Counted from the first letter of the stretch, positions 31,701 through 42,700 are shown. The stretch is 64,000 nucleotides of DNA from Xiphophorus maculatus (GCF_002775205.1 NC_036459.1:62001-126000), one strand, 5' to 3'. The notes: a model not told the origin generated them from the letters alone. Program-made: numbers and translations.

Positions 31701-33392
31701 CCACCACAGATCTAAAAACTATAGATGTGACCACCATAGATCTAAAAACTATAGATGTGACCACCACAGATCTAAAAACTATAGATGTGACCACCATAGA
31801 TCTAAAAACTATAGATCTCACCACCACAGATCTAAAAACTATAGATGTGACCACCACAGATCTAAAAACTATAGATGTGACCACCACGGATCTAAAAACT
31901 ATAGATGTGACCACCACGGATCTAAAAACTATAGATGTGACCACCACAGATCTAAAAACTATAGATGTGACCACCACAGATCTAAAAACTATAGATGTGA
32001 CCACCACGGATCTAAAAACTATAGATCTCACCACCACAGATCTAAAAACTATAGATGTGACCACCACAGATCTAAAAACTATAGATGTGACCACCACGGA
32101 TCTAAAAACTATAGATCTCACCACCACAGATCTAAAAACTATAGATGTGACTATCATAGATCTAAAAACTATAGATGTGACCACCACAGATCTAAAAACT
32201 ATAGATGTGACCATTATAGATCTAAAAACTATAGATGTGACCACCACGGATCTAAAAACTATAGATGTGACCACCATAGATCTAAAAACTATAGATCTCA
32301 CCACCACAGATCTAAAAACTATAGATGTGACCACCACGGATCTAAAAACTATAGATGTCACCACCACAGATCTAAAAACTATAGATGTGACCACCACAGA
32401 TCTAAAAACTATAGATCTCACCACCACAGATCTAAAAACTATAGATGTGACCACCATAGATCTAAAAACTATAGATCTCACCACCACAGATCTAAAAACT
32501 ATAGATGTGACCACCACGGATCTAAAAACTATAGATGTCACCACCACAGATCTAAAAACTATAGATGTGACCACCACAGATCTAAAAACTATAGATCTCA
32601 CCACCACAGATCTAAAAACTATAGATGTGACCACCACAGATCTAAAAACTATAGATCTCACCACCACAGATCTAAAAACTATAGATCTCACCACCACAGA
32701 TCTAAAAACTATAGATGTGACCATCATAGATCTAAAAACTATAGATGTGACCACCACAGATCTAAAAACTATAGATGTGACCACCACAGATCTAAAAACT
32801 ATAGATGTGACCACCACAGATCTAAAAACTATAGATGTGACCACCACAGATCTAAAAACTATAGATCTCACCACCACGGATCTAAAAACTATAGATCTCA
32901 CCACCACAGATCTAAAAACTATAGATGTGACCATCATAGATCTAAAAACTATAGATGTGACCACCACAGATCTAAAAACTATAGATGTGACCATTATAGA
33001 TCTAAAAACTATAGATGTGACCACCACGGATCTAAAAACTATAGATGTGACCACCACAGATCTAAAAACTATAGATGTGACCACCACGGATCTAAAAACT
33101 ATAGATGTCACCACCACAGATCTAAAAACTATAGATGTGACCACCACGGATCTAAAAACTATAGATGTGACCACCACAGATCTAAAAACTATAGATGTGA
33201 CCACCACAGATCTAAAAACTATAGATCTCACCACCACAGATCTAAAAACTATAGATGTGACCACCACGGATCTAAAAACTATAGATGTGACCACCACGGA
33301 TCTAAAAACTATAGATGTCACCACCACAGATCTAAAAACTATAGATCTCACCACCACAGATCTAAAAACTATAGATGTGACCGCCATAGATA
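28768..33392. repeat. Giant 30-bp minisatellite array (about 150 units) filling calua intron 1
   Basis: About 4.6 kb of a unit made of an 18-base core, GATCTAAAAACTATAGAT, plus a 12-base linker, mostly GTGACCACCACA or CTCACCACCACA. The linker varies (CACCATA, CATCATA, CACCACG, ACGACCATA). Some units are the bare 18-base core joined directly to the next, or carry the linker CTCACCGCCAAA. The core is nearly self-complementary at its ends (GATCTA...TAGATC). Because 30 and 18 are multiples of three and the unit lacks stops in one frame per strand, there are open frames of about 1540 codons (+, DLKTIDVTTT repeats) and about 1680 codons (-, TSIVFRSVVV repeats). A block of about 1.63 kb is itself repeated (29461 matches 31096). 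The array ends about 20 bases from the acceptor of the calua start-codon exon. Confidence 0.97.
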
Positions 33393-33551
33393 TCTATGCT
33401 GATCTCCTCTAGGAGTCTCTTCCAGCATCTAGCAGTAGTTTTCTAGCCGGTCTGCAGCTCCGCTCTTGATCAGGCTGACCTCATCCTGACCTCATCCTGA
33501 CCTTTTATGGTCAAACAGGAAGCGAGCCCAGGTGAGGCTCCGCAGACTCAC

Positions 33552-33640
33552 CTGACGCTGCTGCCGCCGTCCGGCTCTCCTCTGGTTCTGATCCGCGCAG
33601 CTTCTCCTGTCACACAGACGGCCCAACTTCTGGCCAATCA
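33552..33640 (-). promoter_or_regulatory. calua: Putative calua non-coding first exon and promoter region
   Basis: On the minus strand a GC-rich stretch ends in CGTCAG|GTGAGTC (exon end 33552), a strong donor facing the acceptor at 28747-28748. Calumenin genes commonly have a non-coding first exon. The transcription start is unknown, so the upper limit is a guess. Confidence 0.5.
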
Positions 33641-33884
33641 CAGCCCGGCTGCAGCCGCTCTCCTCATCTGATTGGTCTGCAGCGTCAGAAGGAGAATCGG
33701 GGGAAGAGGGGGGAGGAGCTGCCACGTCCTCAGAGCAGAAACAGACAGAACTCGTCAGGGTCCGGTACCGGTCCAAAACCGTCTGAGGTTCAGCAGCGGG
33801 TCAGATGGGTTTCAGTGGTACCGTCGGGGTTCTGGTTCGGGTTTGTTGGGTCTCGTGGTTCTACAAAAAACAGCTGCTTGTTCC

Positions 33885-34075
33885 AGGCACGTGCAGAGGG
33901 GGGGCGCGAAGGGGGCTTGAGCCCCTGCCCCTTTTATCCTTGATGCCCCTAGTGACCTTTTGGACTTTGTTTTTTTTTCAAAAATTTTTCTTATTATTTG
34001 TATTTTTAATCTGTTTGTCAGAAGGCCTGTTTGAGCCCCTCAGCAATAACATTTAGCTAAATATAATAATTTAGT
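33885..34075. repeat. Interspersed repeat fragment
   Basis: GGCACGTGCAGAGGGGGGGC followed by CTTGAGCCCCTGCCCC is a frequent fish dispersed-repeat start, possibly a non-autonomous hAT. Its other end is not clear. Confidence 0.4.
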
Positions 34076-34141
34076 AAAAATAAACTAGTCTGGCTGCCCT
34101 CAGTCTGATAATGACTCTCAGAGCCTCCATGTTGTTCAGAG

Positions 34142-34187
34142 GTGAGGAGGAGGAGGAGGAGGAGGAGGAGGAGGAGGAGGAGGAGGA
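34142..34187. repeat. (GAG)n microsatellite
   Basis: About 15 perfect GAG units; a purine-only strand. Confidence 0.95.
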
Positions 34188-34261
34188 TCTGTTCCTCTAA
34201 CTATCAAATTATGGGCAAGAATATTTTTCATAAATGGGTTTGTGAATAAAAACGTAGGTCT

Positions 34262-34890
34262 GATGTTAGAAAAACTGTTTCTATTTCTATTTTCACAATC
34301 GTCCTGCAACAGCGGGACAAAACCTGCCTCACCTCTAAACTCAGAAATGTTTCGGCTTCATCATTCTGCTAAAAGCCCGGTTTGGTTCGCTACAGGCAGT
34401 CTGAGTCGGAACCACCAACAGACATAAAGAATATCTGTCTTGATATCAGACATCCTGATATAAGACACTGAGACTGTCACCACCAGTCACAATGCAGATC
34501 AAAGCCCCGGTACCACCCGGTACCACCTGGTACCACCCGGTACCACCAGCTAACTGTTCGCTCTGCTTCTCCTTACCGTTTCTACCAGGAGGGTTAAAGC
34601 TGCTGGAGGTTCTGGGCTGTAAACAGAAGTTACTGCAGAACCTCAAGTGTTAAAGGAAGATTCGGCCCAATTAGAGTTCATGAAATAAACATCAGAGAAA
34701 ATATTGTAGCAATAATCAGAACCGCAGCAAAAAGCCAAACATGCCACAATGAAATGAACCAAAATGTCTCCAAAGCATCGGGGGGCTGACAGGGGCCACC
34801 GGGGGATTCCAGGTGGATTCCAGGTAGATTCCAGGTAGGTTCCAGGTAGATTCCAGGTAGATTCCAGAGATGTGCATGGCAGCAGCTGTT
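34262..34890 (+). repeat. Long inverted repeat, left arm
   Basis: Pairs with the reverse complement of 35510-36388. Shared landmarks in order: AGCGGGACAAAA, TTCATCATTCTGCTAAAAGC, CATAAAGAATATCTGTCTT, a GGTACCACC tandem, GGAGGTTCTGGGCTGTAAAC, ATGAAATAAACATCAGAG, and ACATGCCACAATGAAATGAA. The arms are highly alike, differing by small indels and by the MITE in the right arm. The innermost part has ATTCCAGGTAG units. No protein is encoded. Confidence 0.9.
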
Positions 34891-34895
34891 CCTCC

Positions 34896-35320
34896 AGGGC
34901 CGGCCCAAGGTAATATGGGGCCTTAGCCAGAACCCCCCGTCCTACTAAGAACCTCAGCATCACTAACATGTTTAAATGTCGATCAGGTGAATCTGAGAGG
35001 GAGACCAGGTTTAAAATCAATCACTGATTATTGGTTATTGGCTGTGATGTATTTGTGAACAAACACAAAGATTACACCATATTGTAGCCATGGTAACACA
35101 ACAATCAAACTATCAAGATGATTCTTTAAACTTTTACAAAGTAAACGTCCTAATTAAATCCTAAATGTACTATTTATTTTTCTCAGCTGATGCATTAAAT
35201 AAAATGTAATAACATTGTTATTCTCTATAAATGATGCTACAGGTTTAGATCTATGGTCTGTGTTACAATTAAACCATTTCTAGGGGCCCCTGAATCTCTG
35301 GAGGCCCCTGAAGGGTTGGG
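34896..35320. mobile_element. hAT-like element remnant in the inverted-repeat spacer
   Basis: Starts CAGGGCCGGCCCAAGGTAAT, a known kind of fish hAT terminus, and near 35282 has GGGGCCCCTGAATCTCTGGA, typical of the opposite side. AT-rich in between, with no coding left. Confidence 0.45.
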
Positions 35321-35509
35321 GTAAGGCTTTAAATCCTTCATGTTCTGTAAAAGGTTCTGGATCGCCATCAGAACCAGTCCGGTGTTCTATAGAGTTCTAT
35401 AGAACATTCTATAGTTCTATAGAACAACCAGTCAGGTGTTCTATAGAACTCTATATAGGGCCATTCAGACACTCAGGGGCCTCCAGACACTCAGGGGCCT
35501 CCAGGGACA

Positions 35510-36388
35510 GCTGCTGTGATGCACATCTCTGGAATCCACCTGGAATCCCCCGGTGGCCCCTGTCAGTCCCCCGATGCTTTGGAGACATTTTGGTCCATTT
35601 CATTGTGGCATGTTTGGCTTTTTGCTGCGGTTCTGATTATCCTCCTGAGACCCAGAAAAAAAAAGTTTTTGAATTTTTTTTTTTTCACTACATGACTCTT
35701 TGGAGTGAAAAAACATCACTACAATTGAAAAAGTTTCAAAACATATTATTTATTTATTACAGTATGTCCTTTGGAGAGGACATCGGGACTCTCTTGTGGC
35801 AAATATGAACACATTTTGAGGCCCAGGATGTCCTCTCTAAGGACCAACAGGATTTAACACAGTGGCATGTATGGTTTCAGAGTTATGAACAAAAAAACCT
35901 ATGTCCTCCACAGAGGACAAAAATGTATTGCTGGGTCTCAGGAGGATATTGCTACAATATTTTCTCTGATGTTTATTTCATGAACTCTAATTGGGCCAAA
36001 TCTTCCTTTAACACTTGAGGTTCTGCAGTAACTTCTGTTTACAGCCCAGAACCTCCAGCGGCTTTAACCCGCCTGGTAGAAACGGTAAGGAGAAGCAGAG
36101 AACAGAGAGCAGGTGGTACCGGGTGGTACCAGATGGTACCGGGGCTTTGATCTGCATTGTGACAGTCGGTACCTTGTCTTATATCAGGATGTCTGATATA
36201 AAGACAGATATTCTTTATGTCTGTCGGTGGACCGACCCAGACTGCCTGTAGCAAACCGAACCGGGCTTTTAGCAGAATGATGAATTTAACGTCAGAAGTT
36301 TCTCTGCAGCCGAAGCATTTCTTTGTTTAGGGTTGAGGCTGATTTTGTCCCGCTATTGCAAGGACAATTATAAAAATATAAATAGTCA
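35510..36388 (-). repeat. Long inverted repeat, right arm (interrupted by a MITE)
   Basis: Reverse complement of 34262-34890 in the same order of blocks. It carries a 307-base insertion at 35640-35946 that the left arm lacks, so that insertion came after the arms formed. The outer side continues into the dispersed repeat shared with 351-517. Confidence 0.9.
35640..35946. mobile_element. MITE with perfect TIRs and TA target duplication
   Basis: Terminal inverted repeats TCCTCCTGAGACCCAG and CTGGGTCTCAGGAGGA are perfect. TA flanks both ends (35638-35639 and 35947-35948). The empty site is present in the left arm (complement of GATTATTGCTAC), which proves the borders and the TA duplication. Non-autonomous, 307 bases, with mariner-type target preference. 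The interior holds A-runs and AGAGGACAT-type motifs but no gene. Confidence 0.95.
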
Positions 36389-36488
36389 GAACCAGGATCT
36401 GGTTTGGGCTCTGAGTTTCTCCACAGGGTTCCCCTAGTTTTCTGAGCTCTAACTGCAGAAACATTCCTCCACGGAGAGGTTTTCCCTC

Positions 36489-37665
36489 TGTGGCGAGACT
36501 AGGTTAAAATTAAGAATATTGGGCAATTTAAATTTCTAGACCCAATTTAAGTTGCTCCACAGCGCCACCCTGGGAATTTCACCCAGAGAATATTACCTCT
36601 TTTCTTTAAAGCACACAGGTTCAGTTATGCATGAATTAAAACATCTGAGGCAATTGCAAATACACAAAAAGCTATTTATTAAATTCTTTTAAAACCAGTT
36701 CTTTACAACAAAAAACTAAGGAAAAACAGAAAAAAACTATAGTAGCTGAGGTCACCGGCAGAAGGGGCCACTATAGGGACGGCATCCACCAAACACAGCA
36801 AACAAAAAAACCGTAAAAGCACCAGACGCAGTGAGACAACCCAAACTCAGGAATCACGGCACAAAAAAGAGGGAGACACCGTCACCACACCAACACCGCC
36901 ACCGGGCCTCAGCAACTGCAAACAACAGAAAAACAGTTAACCAAATACAACAACCTTAAACTTAAAACAAAATCAGCCCAAATAAATAAACAATTATCTA
37001 AAGGAACCAAAAGGGCTGGAAACTAAATAAAGAAACAAATAGAAAATCCAAGTTGAATATTAAGATCCGGTGTGGCTCTGGTCATGCCACTGCAGGGAGC
37101 GAGCTCGGCGCGCCGATGCCACACCCCAAACACCGCTTCAATTAAGGCGTATAGGCGCCACCACAGTCCAAGTTTGACTGATGACGTGCAAAATCCGGAG
37201 TCCAAAAGAGCAGCAATGGTTCGAATATGGGGAGACCTATGAAAGTTAATCATTTTAGACAGAACTGCAACAAACTGGAGCTTCCAATGAGCGTTAATTA
37301 TTTACCTGTCAATCCAGGCAAAACGCACACACACACTCGCTGAACGAGGAAGCAGAGGAGAGCAGCACAATAGCGTTTCACCTACAATCATACTTAAATT
37401 TAGATTTTCTAACAAAGATCAGCAATAGTGCAGGGAGAGAGGAAACCTACCACCAGGGAATCAAAACAGCATGCACCACACTGGCGATATGTTGCCTTTT
37501 CTTCCGCCGGAACCCAAGAGACGCGGGCCACACAGTGGATGATGAGGAAGACACATGTCTGACTGGGCACAGCGGCCGCTTATATACCCCGCCCACTTTA
37601 CCCAACCGGAACGTCACACCTGGAAACTATTTGTATAGGAATATGTATATTTCTATACCACTACA
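36489..37665 (-). mobile_element. Solo LTR of an LTR retrotransposon (fossil)
   Basis: About 1.18 kb bounded by TG...CA, flanked by a 4-base duplication CCTC (36485-36488 and 37666-37669). Copy A at 351-517 shows the uninterrupted site. Read on the minus strand it starts TGTAGTGG, has a GC-box and TATA (GGGCGGGGTATATAAGCG), then a long transcribed part with AATAAATAG near the far end, so U3 is short. No internal coding part and no second LTR adjoin, so it is a solo LTR from recombination. The four-base duplication suits Ty3/Gypsy-type or retrovirus-like elements; family not certain. Young to moderate age. Confidence 0.8.
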
Positions 37666-38249
37666 CCTCCACAGAACTTTGGTTTCCTCCAGAACCCGAG
37701 GACGGACTGGGGGACTCGGAACCTGAAAGAAAACACCGCAGCTCTGCCAGTCATTGGACTGTTTCGTTTTTGAACGGACCATTTAGCAGCAGGCAGTCCG
37801 GCTGTGTTTCTGGTCCGGGTGGAAACATCAGTGGTGTGTTTTAATCAGATGTGAGTGGCAGCACAGGCAGATGGTTCTGTGTTGATCAGGTGAGGAAGCA
37901 GGTGAGTTCTGAACGGAACCATGAGGTCAGAACCTCTTTAAAGCTATTACCTCAAGAGGGTAGCTGTAGCTCAAACGGACTTCACGTTGTTAGCTTTATG
38001 GTAACTGGTAGCTAGCTGTTATTCTCTGTAATAAAACCCTTCAGTTCGGCTGGCCGGTCGGTTCTGTAGAGGCTAGGTCCACTGAGTTGAAGCAGAATCT
38101 CGGTTCGGCTGTAATGCGCTGCTAGAGGTCAGTTACATCACAACAGGATGTTGGATGGCCGCCGGGTGGCTCAGAGTAGTGCTCGCCATGGTCGCCATAT
38201 TGGTCGGGTCAAGCGCCTGCCGCCCCTAAATTAAAATAAACCCTAACCC

Positions 38250-38447
38250 AAACTCCAGTCCTCGAGGGCCGCTGTCCTGCAGGTTTTAGATGAGCCACAG
38301 GTACAAAACGGCTTAATTACCTCCTGCTTGTGTAGCTCAGTTCTCCAGAACCTTAATGACCTAATTATTCTATTCAGGTGGTGCAGCAGAGGCTCATCTA
38401 GAAGTTGCAGGAAAGGGGCCCTTGAGGACTGGAGTTTGAGACCCCTG
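38250..38447. mobile_element. hAT-type MITE (about 200 bp)
   Basis: Begins AACTCCAGTCCTCGAGGGCC and ends with GACTGGAGTTTGAGACCCCTG, the inverted partner. The same family occurs whole at 45135-45355. This copy lacks the outermost bases at its left end. Confidence 0.75.
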
Positions 38448-38768
38448 CCCTAACCCTATATGGTTTTACATTTATAAATCTGTATTTGAATCTAATTCCA
38501 GTTTTTCCACTAAACTACCAGAGGCTGCTATTAATACCTGTTGTTTCTGCCACATTTACACGGAAATTAATCAGGCAGTGAGACAGACCTGCAGCCTGGC
38601 ATCAGTCAGGTGTTGTGGCTGCATGTTCTCTAATGTTCACCCAGAGAACGAGAGAAAACATGAGAAATATTGTATTTAATATTGTTCACATTCTCATTCT
38701 TTTCATATTGTAAATTTTTTTCTCATTTTCTATCATATCCTCTATGTGCCAGCAGGGAACCGTCGGCC

Positions 38769-39545
38769 ATGTTGGGAGTGAGGTGCATCCTTCGTGGAGG
38801 TGGTGGTGTCCTGCAGTGTCTCCATCGGACAGCCCAGTACCGGTATCCAAGTGGACCTGAGCGGGTTCTGACCCGGTCCCTGTCCCGAACTCCGGATTCG
38901 TCCCGGGCCGCGCTGAAGCTGCGGACCCGGTTGGGGGTGACGCTGCTGGTCGGGGGGGGGTTGCTAGGCGCGTGGTGGTGGGTGGAGCGGGAGAAGCAGC
39001 AGCGGCGGCGGCGGCAGCGGGTGGAGCAGCTCCGGACGGTGGCTCTGGGTCAGGGGACGTTCAGCCTGTTGGACCATACGGGCCACCGCCGGACCAAGCA
39101 GGACTTCCTGGGCCGCTGGGTCCTCCTGTACTTCGGCTTCACACACTGCCCCGACATCTGCCCCGAAGAGCTGGACACACTGAGCGCCGTGGTGTCGGCG
39201 CTGGACCGGGACCCGGCCCTGCCGCGCCTGCAGCCGCTCTTCATCACTGTAGACCCGGAGCGGGACGACGTGGCGGCGCTGGCCCGCTACGTTCGGGACT
39301 TCCACCCACGGCTGGTCGGGCTAACCGGCACGCCGGAAGAGGTGCAGCACGCGGGGCGGGACTTCCGGGTGTACGCCAGCGCGGGGCCGAAGGACGAGGA
39401 CGGAGACTACATGGTGGACCACAGCGTGCTGCTGTACCTGGTTAGTCCGGACGGGCTCTTTCTGGACTACTACAACCGAACCAAGAGCCCGGAGCAGATC
39501 GCCGACAGCATCCGGAACCACATCCGGAACCACGTCCCGCTGTAG
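38769..39545 (+). CDS. sco2: SCO2-type cytochrome c oxidase assembly protein (mitochondrial copper chaperone)
   Basis: Delivers copper to the CuA site of COX2 in the mitochondrial intermembrane space. The coding sequence is one exon of 258 residues, as in mammalian SCO2, which is also intronless in its coding part. An Arg-rich N-terminus suits mitochondrial targeting; one membrane helix lies at about residues 55-72 ([18 protein letters not shown]), then a thioredoxin-like domain. Copper ligands are visible: Cys127 and Cys131 in CPDIC, and His218 in VDHSVLLYL. The upstream sequence has a plausible acceptor (TATGTGCCAG near 38753), so a non-coding 5' exon is likely. SCO1 is the alternative, but the length, lack of introns and the convergent ncaph2 neighbour (as in human 22q13) favour SCO2. 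GC content is clearly higher than in the flanks. Confidence 0.93.
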   Translation: MLGVRCILRGGGGVLQCLHRTAQYRYPSGPERVLTRSLSRTPDSSRAALKLRTRLGVTLLVGGGLLGAWWWVEREKQQRRRRQRVEQLRTVALGQGTFSLLDHTGHRRTKQDFLGRWVLLYFGFTHCPDICPEELDTLSAVVSALDRDPALPRLQPLFITVDPERDDVAALARYVRDFHPRLVGLTGTPEEVQHAGRDFRVYASAGPKDEDGDYMVDHSVLLYLVSPDGLFLDYYNRTKSPEQIADSIRNHIRNHVPL

Positions 39546-39616
39546 GAGCGTCTCCATGGAAACCAGCGGCTCCTCAGCAGGAACAGACATGATCATATTT
39601 ATTGTGCATCAGGTTC

Positions 39617-39656
39617 AATAAAAACAATTTTCTGCCAAAAGTGTGAATATTTTATT
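39617..39656. terminator. Facing poly(A) signals of sco2 (+) and ncaph2 (-)
   Basis: AATAAA at 39617-39622 (plus) and TTTATT at 39651-39656 (minus AATAAA) are only 28 bases apart, pointing at each other. The two transcripts would end within or just past each other's signal. sco2 stops at 39545 and ncaph2 at 39709, so both 3' UTRs are very short. Confidence 0.75.
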
Positions 39657-39708
39657 TCATTAGAGAGAAACAGGAGCCGGTCCAGCTGAACCCTCAGAAC
39701 CGAGCCCA

Positions 39709-42700
39709 TCAGCTGGAGTCTGCCAGCGTCTTGAAGCGGTCTGTGGCTCTCTGCGTGCTCAGCAGCGTCAGACACATGGAGTCCACGCTGTCCTCCAGGC
39801 CCGCAGCACTGTCCACCTCCACCGAGTAGTCGTTGGCCTGCAGGGGGCGACACACCCAGGGTTAAAGGTCAACTCACCTCCATGAGAGCATAACCACAGC
39901 AAAGTGGGGGAGGGACTAAAATATTATGAATCAAAGATGAAACATTTTACTGTGACCTTTGACCTGCCACTGCTAACAAAACCTGTTGCTATGGCAACAT
40001 TACTTTATCCTGTTGGAAACAGAAATAATATTTACATTGTGTTTCTGAACAATAAATCAGATGATTTATAACATCTATAATGGTACTGAACCCAGCGCTG
40101 GTTCTGGTCCTGCTGGGTTTCCTTACAAACCTTTTAATCTGCTTTGAATAATAAACTGAGCTAAACGATGACCGGATCGGATCGGAAAATCCTCCAGCCA
40201 CATCCGGGACATGACCTCCTAAAGCCTGGAGGAGGAAGAGGAGGAGGAGGAAGAGCAGCAGGTTTACCAGCTGCAGCGACGCCAGCAGCAGCTTGCAGGC
40301 CTCCACGTTGTCCAAACTGCGGACCATGGAGGCGAAGGAGCGCCTGCAGCCGACGGCGCCCAGCTGGGCGACGATCCGCTCTCCGTAGGCGTGGATGTCG
40401 AATGGAGGTCGGTCCTCCTGAAAAACAGAGCGGTGAGCGGCGGCCCGGAACCGGGACGGTACCGGGAAACTCCCAGTCTCACCTGCAGCGCCAGCTCAGG
40501 GCGGATCTTGTCCTCCCAGTCCCTGACCCGGCGGGACAGAGCCGATTCCTGGGTGTAGCCCTGGCTGTGCACCACCAGCTGCTCCTGAACGCACCACAGA
40601 GAGCGTCAGGCGGTCCGGGTTGGTCGGGCGGTCCGGGTCTTACGAGTCACTTACCACACGCAGCTTCACCAGCTCTTCGTACGTCAGGTCGTCCAGCTGA
40701 GCTTCTGCTGGAGGACAAGAACACGACCCTGATGACCTCCTGTCCCCCAAAGCTCACCTGGAGGTCGCCTGGAGGTCACGTACCTGGGGAGGCGGAGTCC
40801 GGTCCTCTTAACTCGGCAGGAAGGCCGTCCGGCTCGGCGTCCGAGTCTCCGCCTGTTGGAGGACGAAGCAGAGGGGGTCAGGGGTCAGAGGTCACTGGTC
40901 AGCTGCTGCTAACGGCTCAGACGACCTCATTGAATGCAGCAGAGAACCGGATCAGAACCGGAGACACTGACCCAGGAGCTCAGCAGGTGGGATGTCATCC
41001 ACTGGCCCCGCCCCCAGCTGATGTGGCCCCGTCTCCTCCAGCTGCAGGAAGGTCCTCCGGAGCTCCTCCTCCGTCATGACGACGCCCTTTGACCCCAGAC
41101 AGTTACTCAGCAACAGGAAGTACAGTCAAAAACTTCCTGTTAATTAACTGGCTTATTGATGCATTTATTCCTTCACAATAAAAGCTCTGCTGGGTCATTC
41201 ACACCAGTTAGAAACTGGAAACCAGTGAAGTGACCAGGGGCCTCATGCACTAAAGGTTTGCAGTTTTCCCACTAAAACTTGGCGCAGGACAAATTTAGAA
41301 AAGTGCGGCGCACAAAAAGTTCCAGATGTATGAAGCCGAGCTCCGATCGGACCTGCTCACCTTTCCTCTAGTCATCCTGATTTACAGGAAGCAGAGCAGC
41401 TGCTGCTCCGCCTGTCGCCTCCAGAAATACATATTCATGGAAATTAGTATAAAGAGCGTTCAGCCGGGATTTCAATGTGTCTTCTGAATCCAGGAATCAG
41501 GAGCAGAAGTTACATTTACAGAGTCCAGATGATTTCTGGCTCCACTGGAGGACGGCTGCAGCTGGACCGGTACCGGTACCGGTACCTGCTTTAAGTTCTG
41601 CTCAGAGCTCCAGGATGATCAGTCTGGATGAATCTAAACGATCAGAAACCAGCAGATCAATCTGATCTCTGATCAATGGCTCCATGTTCTCCATCAGAGC
41701 CAAAGCTCCTCAGGTAGCGGCTCACCTTGATGCAGCTACTGATATACCTGGGATTGTCTCCACACCTGATCACCTGATCAATAATCAAACTGTTTGATCA
41801 GCCCTGGTTTCTCTCTAGTGAGAATAAATAGATGCATTCAGACGATGAGTTTCATCTTTATGAGACACAAACTGAGCAACATGATTATTTACATTGAGGT
41901 TTTCACATCCTGTATTTTCTTTATTCTGTGTGTGTGTGTGTGTGTGTGTGTTAGCTTATTGTCTGAGGATAAATGTCATGGTTTAAACAGTAAAATATTA
42001 AAATCATAAAATCATGGGGTTTGATGCTTCCTGGTCTAAATAACTGGATCAGATTTCTGTGGATTTACTGAGTTTTGACTCTTTGTAGTTTATTATTGTC
42101 CACAGATAAAGTTTGTGTGGCTGCTGCTCATTTTCACTGCAGGTCAAAGGTTAGCGTATATTAACCCCCATTTTCACGCCACGTTCTTTTTTATACATGC
42201 CGACTTGTGTGTAAAATATGGCGCCGATACATTTTTCCTGCGTACGCCGCTTTAGACGTGAGGCCCCAGAACCGGTCCAAACAGAGCCTGGAGGAACCAG
42301 CAGCAGACAGTCCTCCTTTCCCCTTGACCTGCTGGACAGGAAGCAGTTGGACAGACAGGAAGTAGCTGGCCGCCCATCTGCTGGACTCACCAGCGTCCTG
42401 CAGAGCGTCCTCTGTCTCCGGACTTTGTCCCTCAGCGTCCTCAGGTAGAGGTAGTTGAGGTCTGAAAAAATCACAGAGCGTCAGCCAAGCATGGTGGTTC
42501 TGGTTCTGACCCAGACCCGTCAGGAGGTCCCGCCGTACCTGGGAAGCTGGGTCCGACCTTCAGCTTGGGTTCTGGGGGCTGGACTGCAACAGAAACACGG
42601 GTCAGACAGCAGAACCTTATAGGAGGACCGGACCAGCCGCAGAAACTCACAGGCTCCTCGGAACCAGGACCCGAAGTCCTGCAGAACCGACCGCTTCCTC

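Noticed and set aside
28768-33392. CRISPR-like look of a short palindromic core separated by variable linkers
   Set aside because: Spacers are not unique (a handful of near-identical 12-base linkers), the genome is eukaryotic, and there are no cas genes. It is a minisatellite.
28787-33412. Two giant repeat proteins (about 1541 codons on plus, 1681 on minus) as genes
   Set aside because: Both frames are a direct result of a 30-base unit with no stop in one frame per strand. There is no promoter, no non-repeat domain on the plus strand, and the minus frame ends in calumenin intron sequence. Kept only as a finding about the array.
36489-37665. Host gene promoter/exon because of the GGGCGGGGTATATAAG motif
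   Set aside because: TG...CA ends, a 4-base target duplication and an empty paralogous site show that it is an inserted LTR; no host exon follows.
38769-39545. SCO1 rather than SCO2
   Set aside because: Intronless coding part, 258 residues and convergent ncaph2 all fit SCO2; SCO1 is longer and multi-exon.
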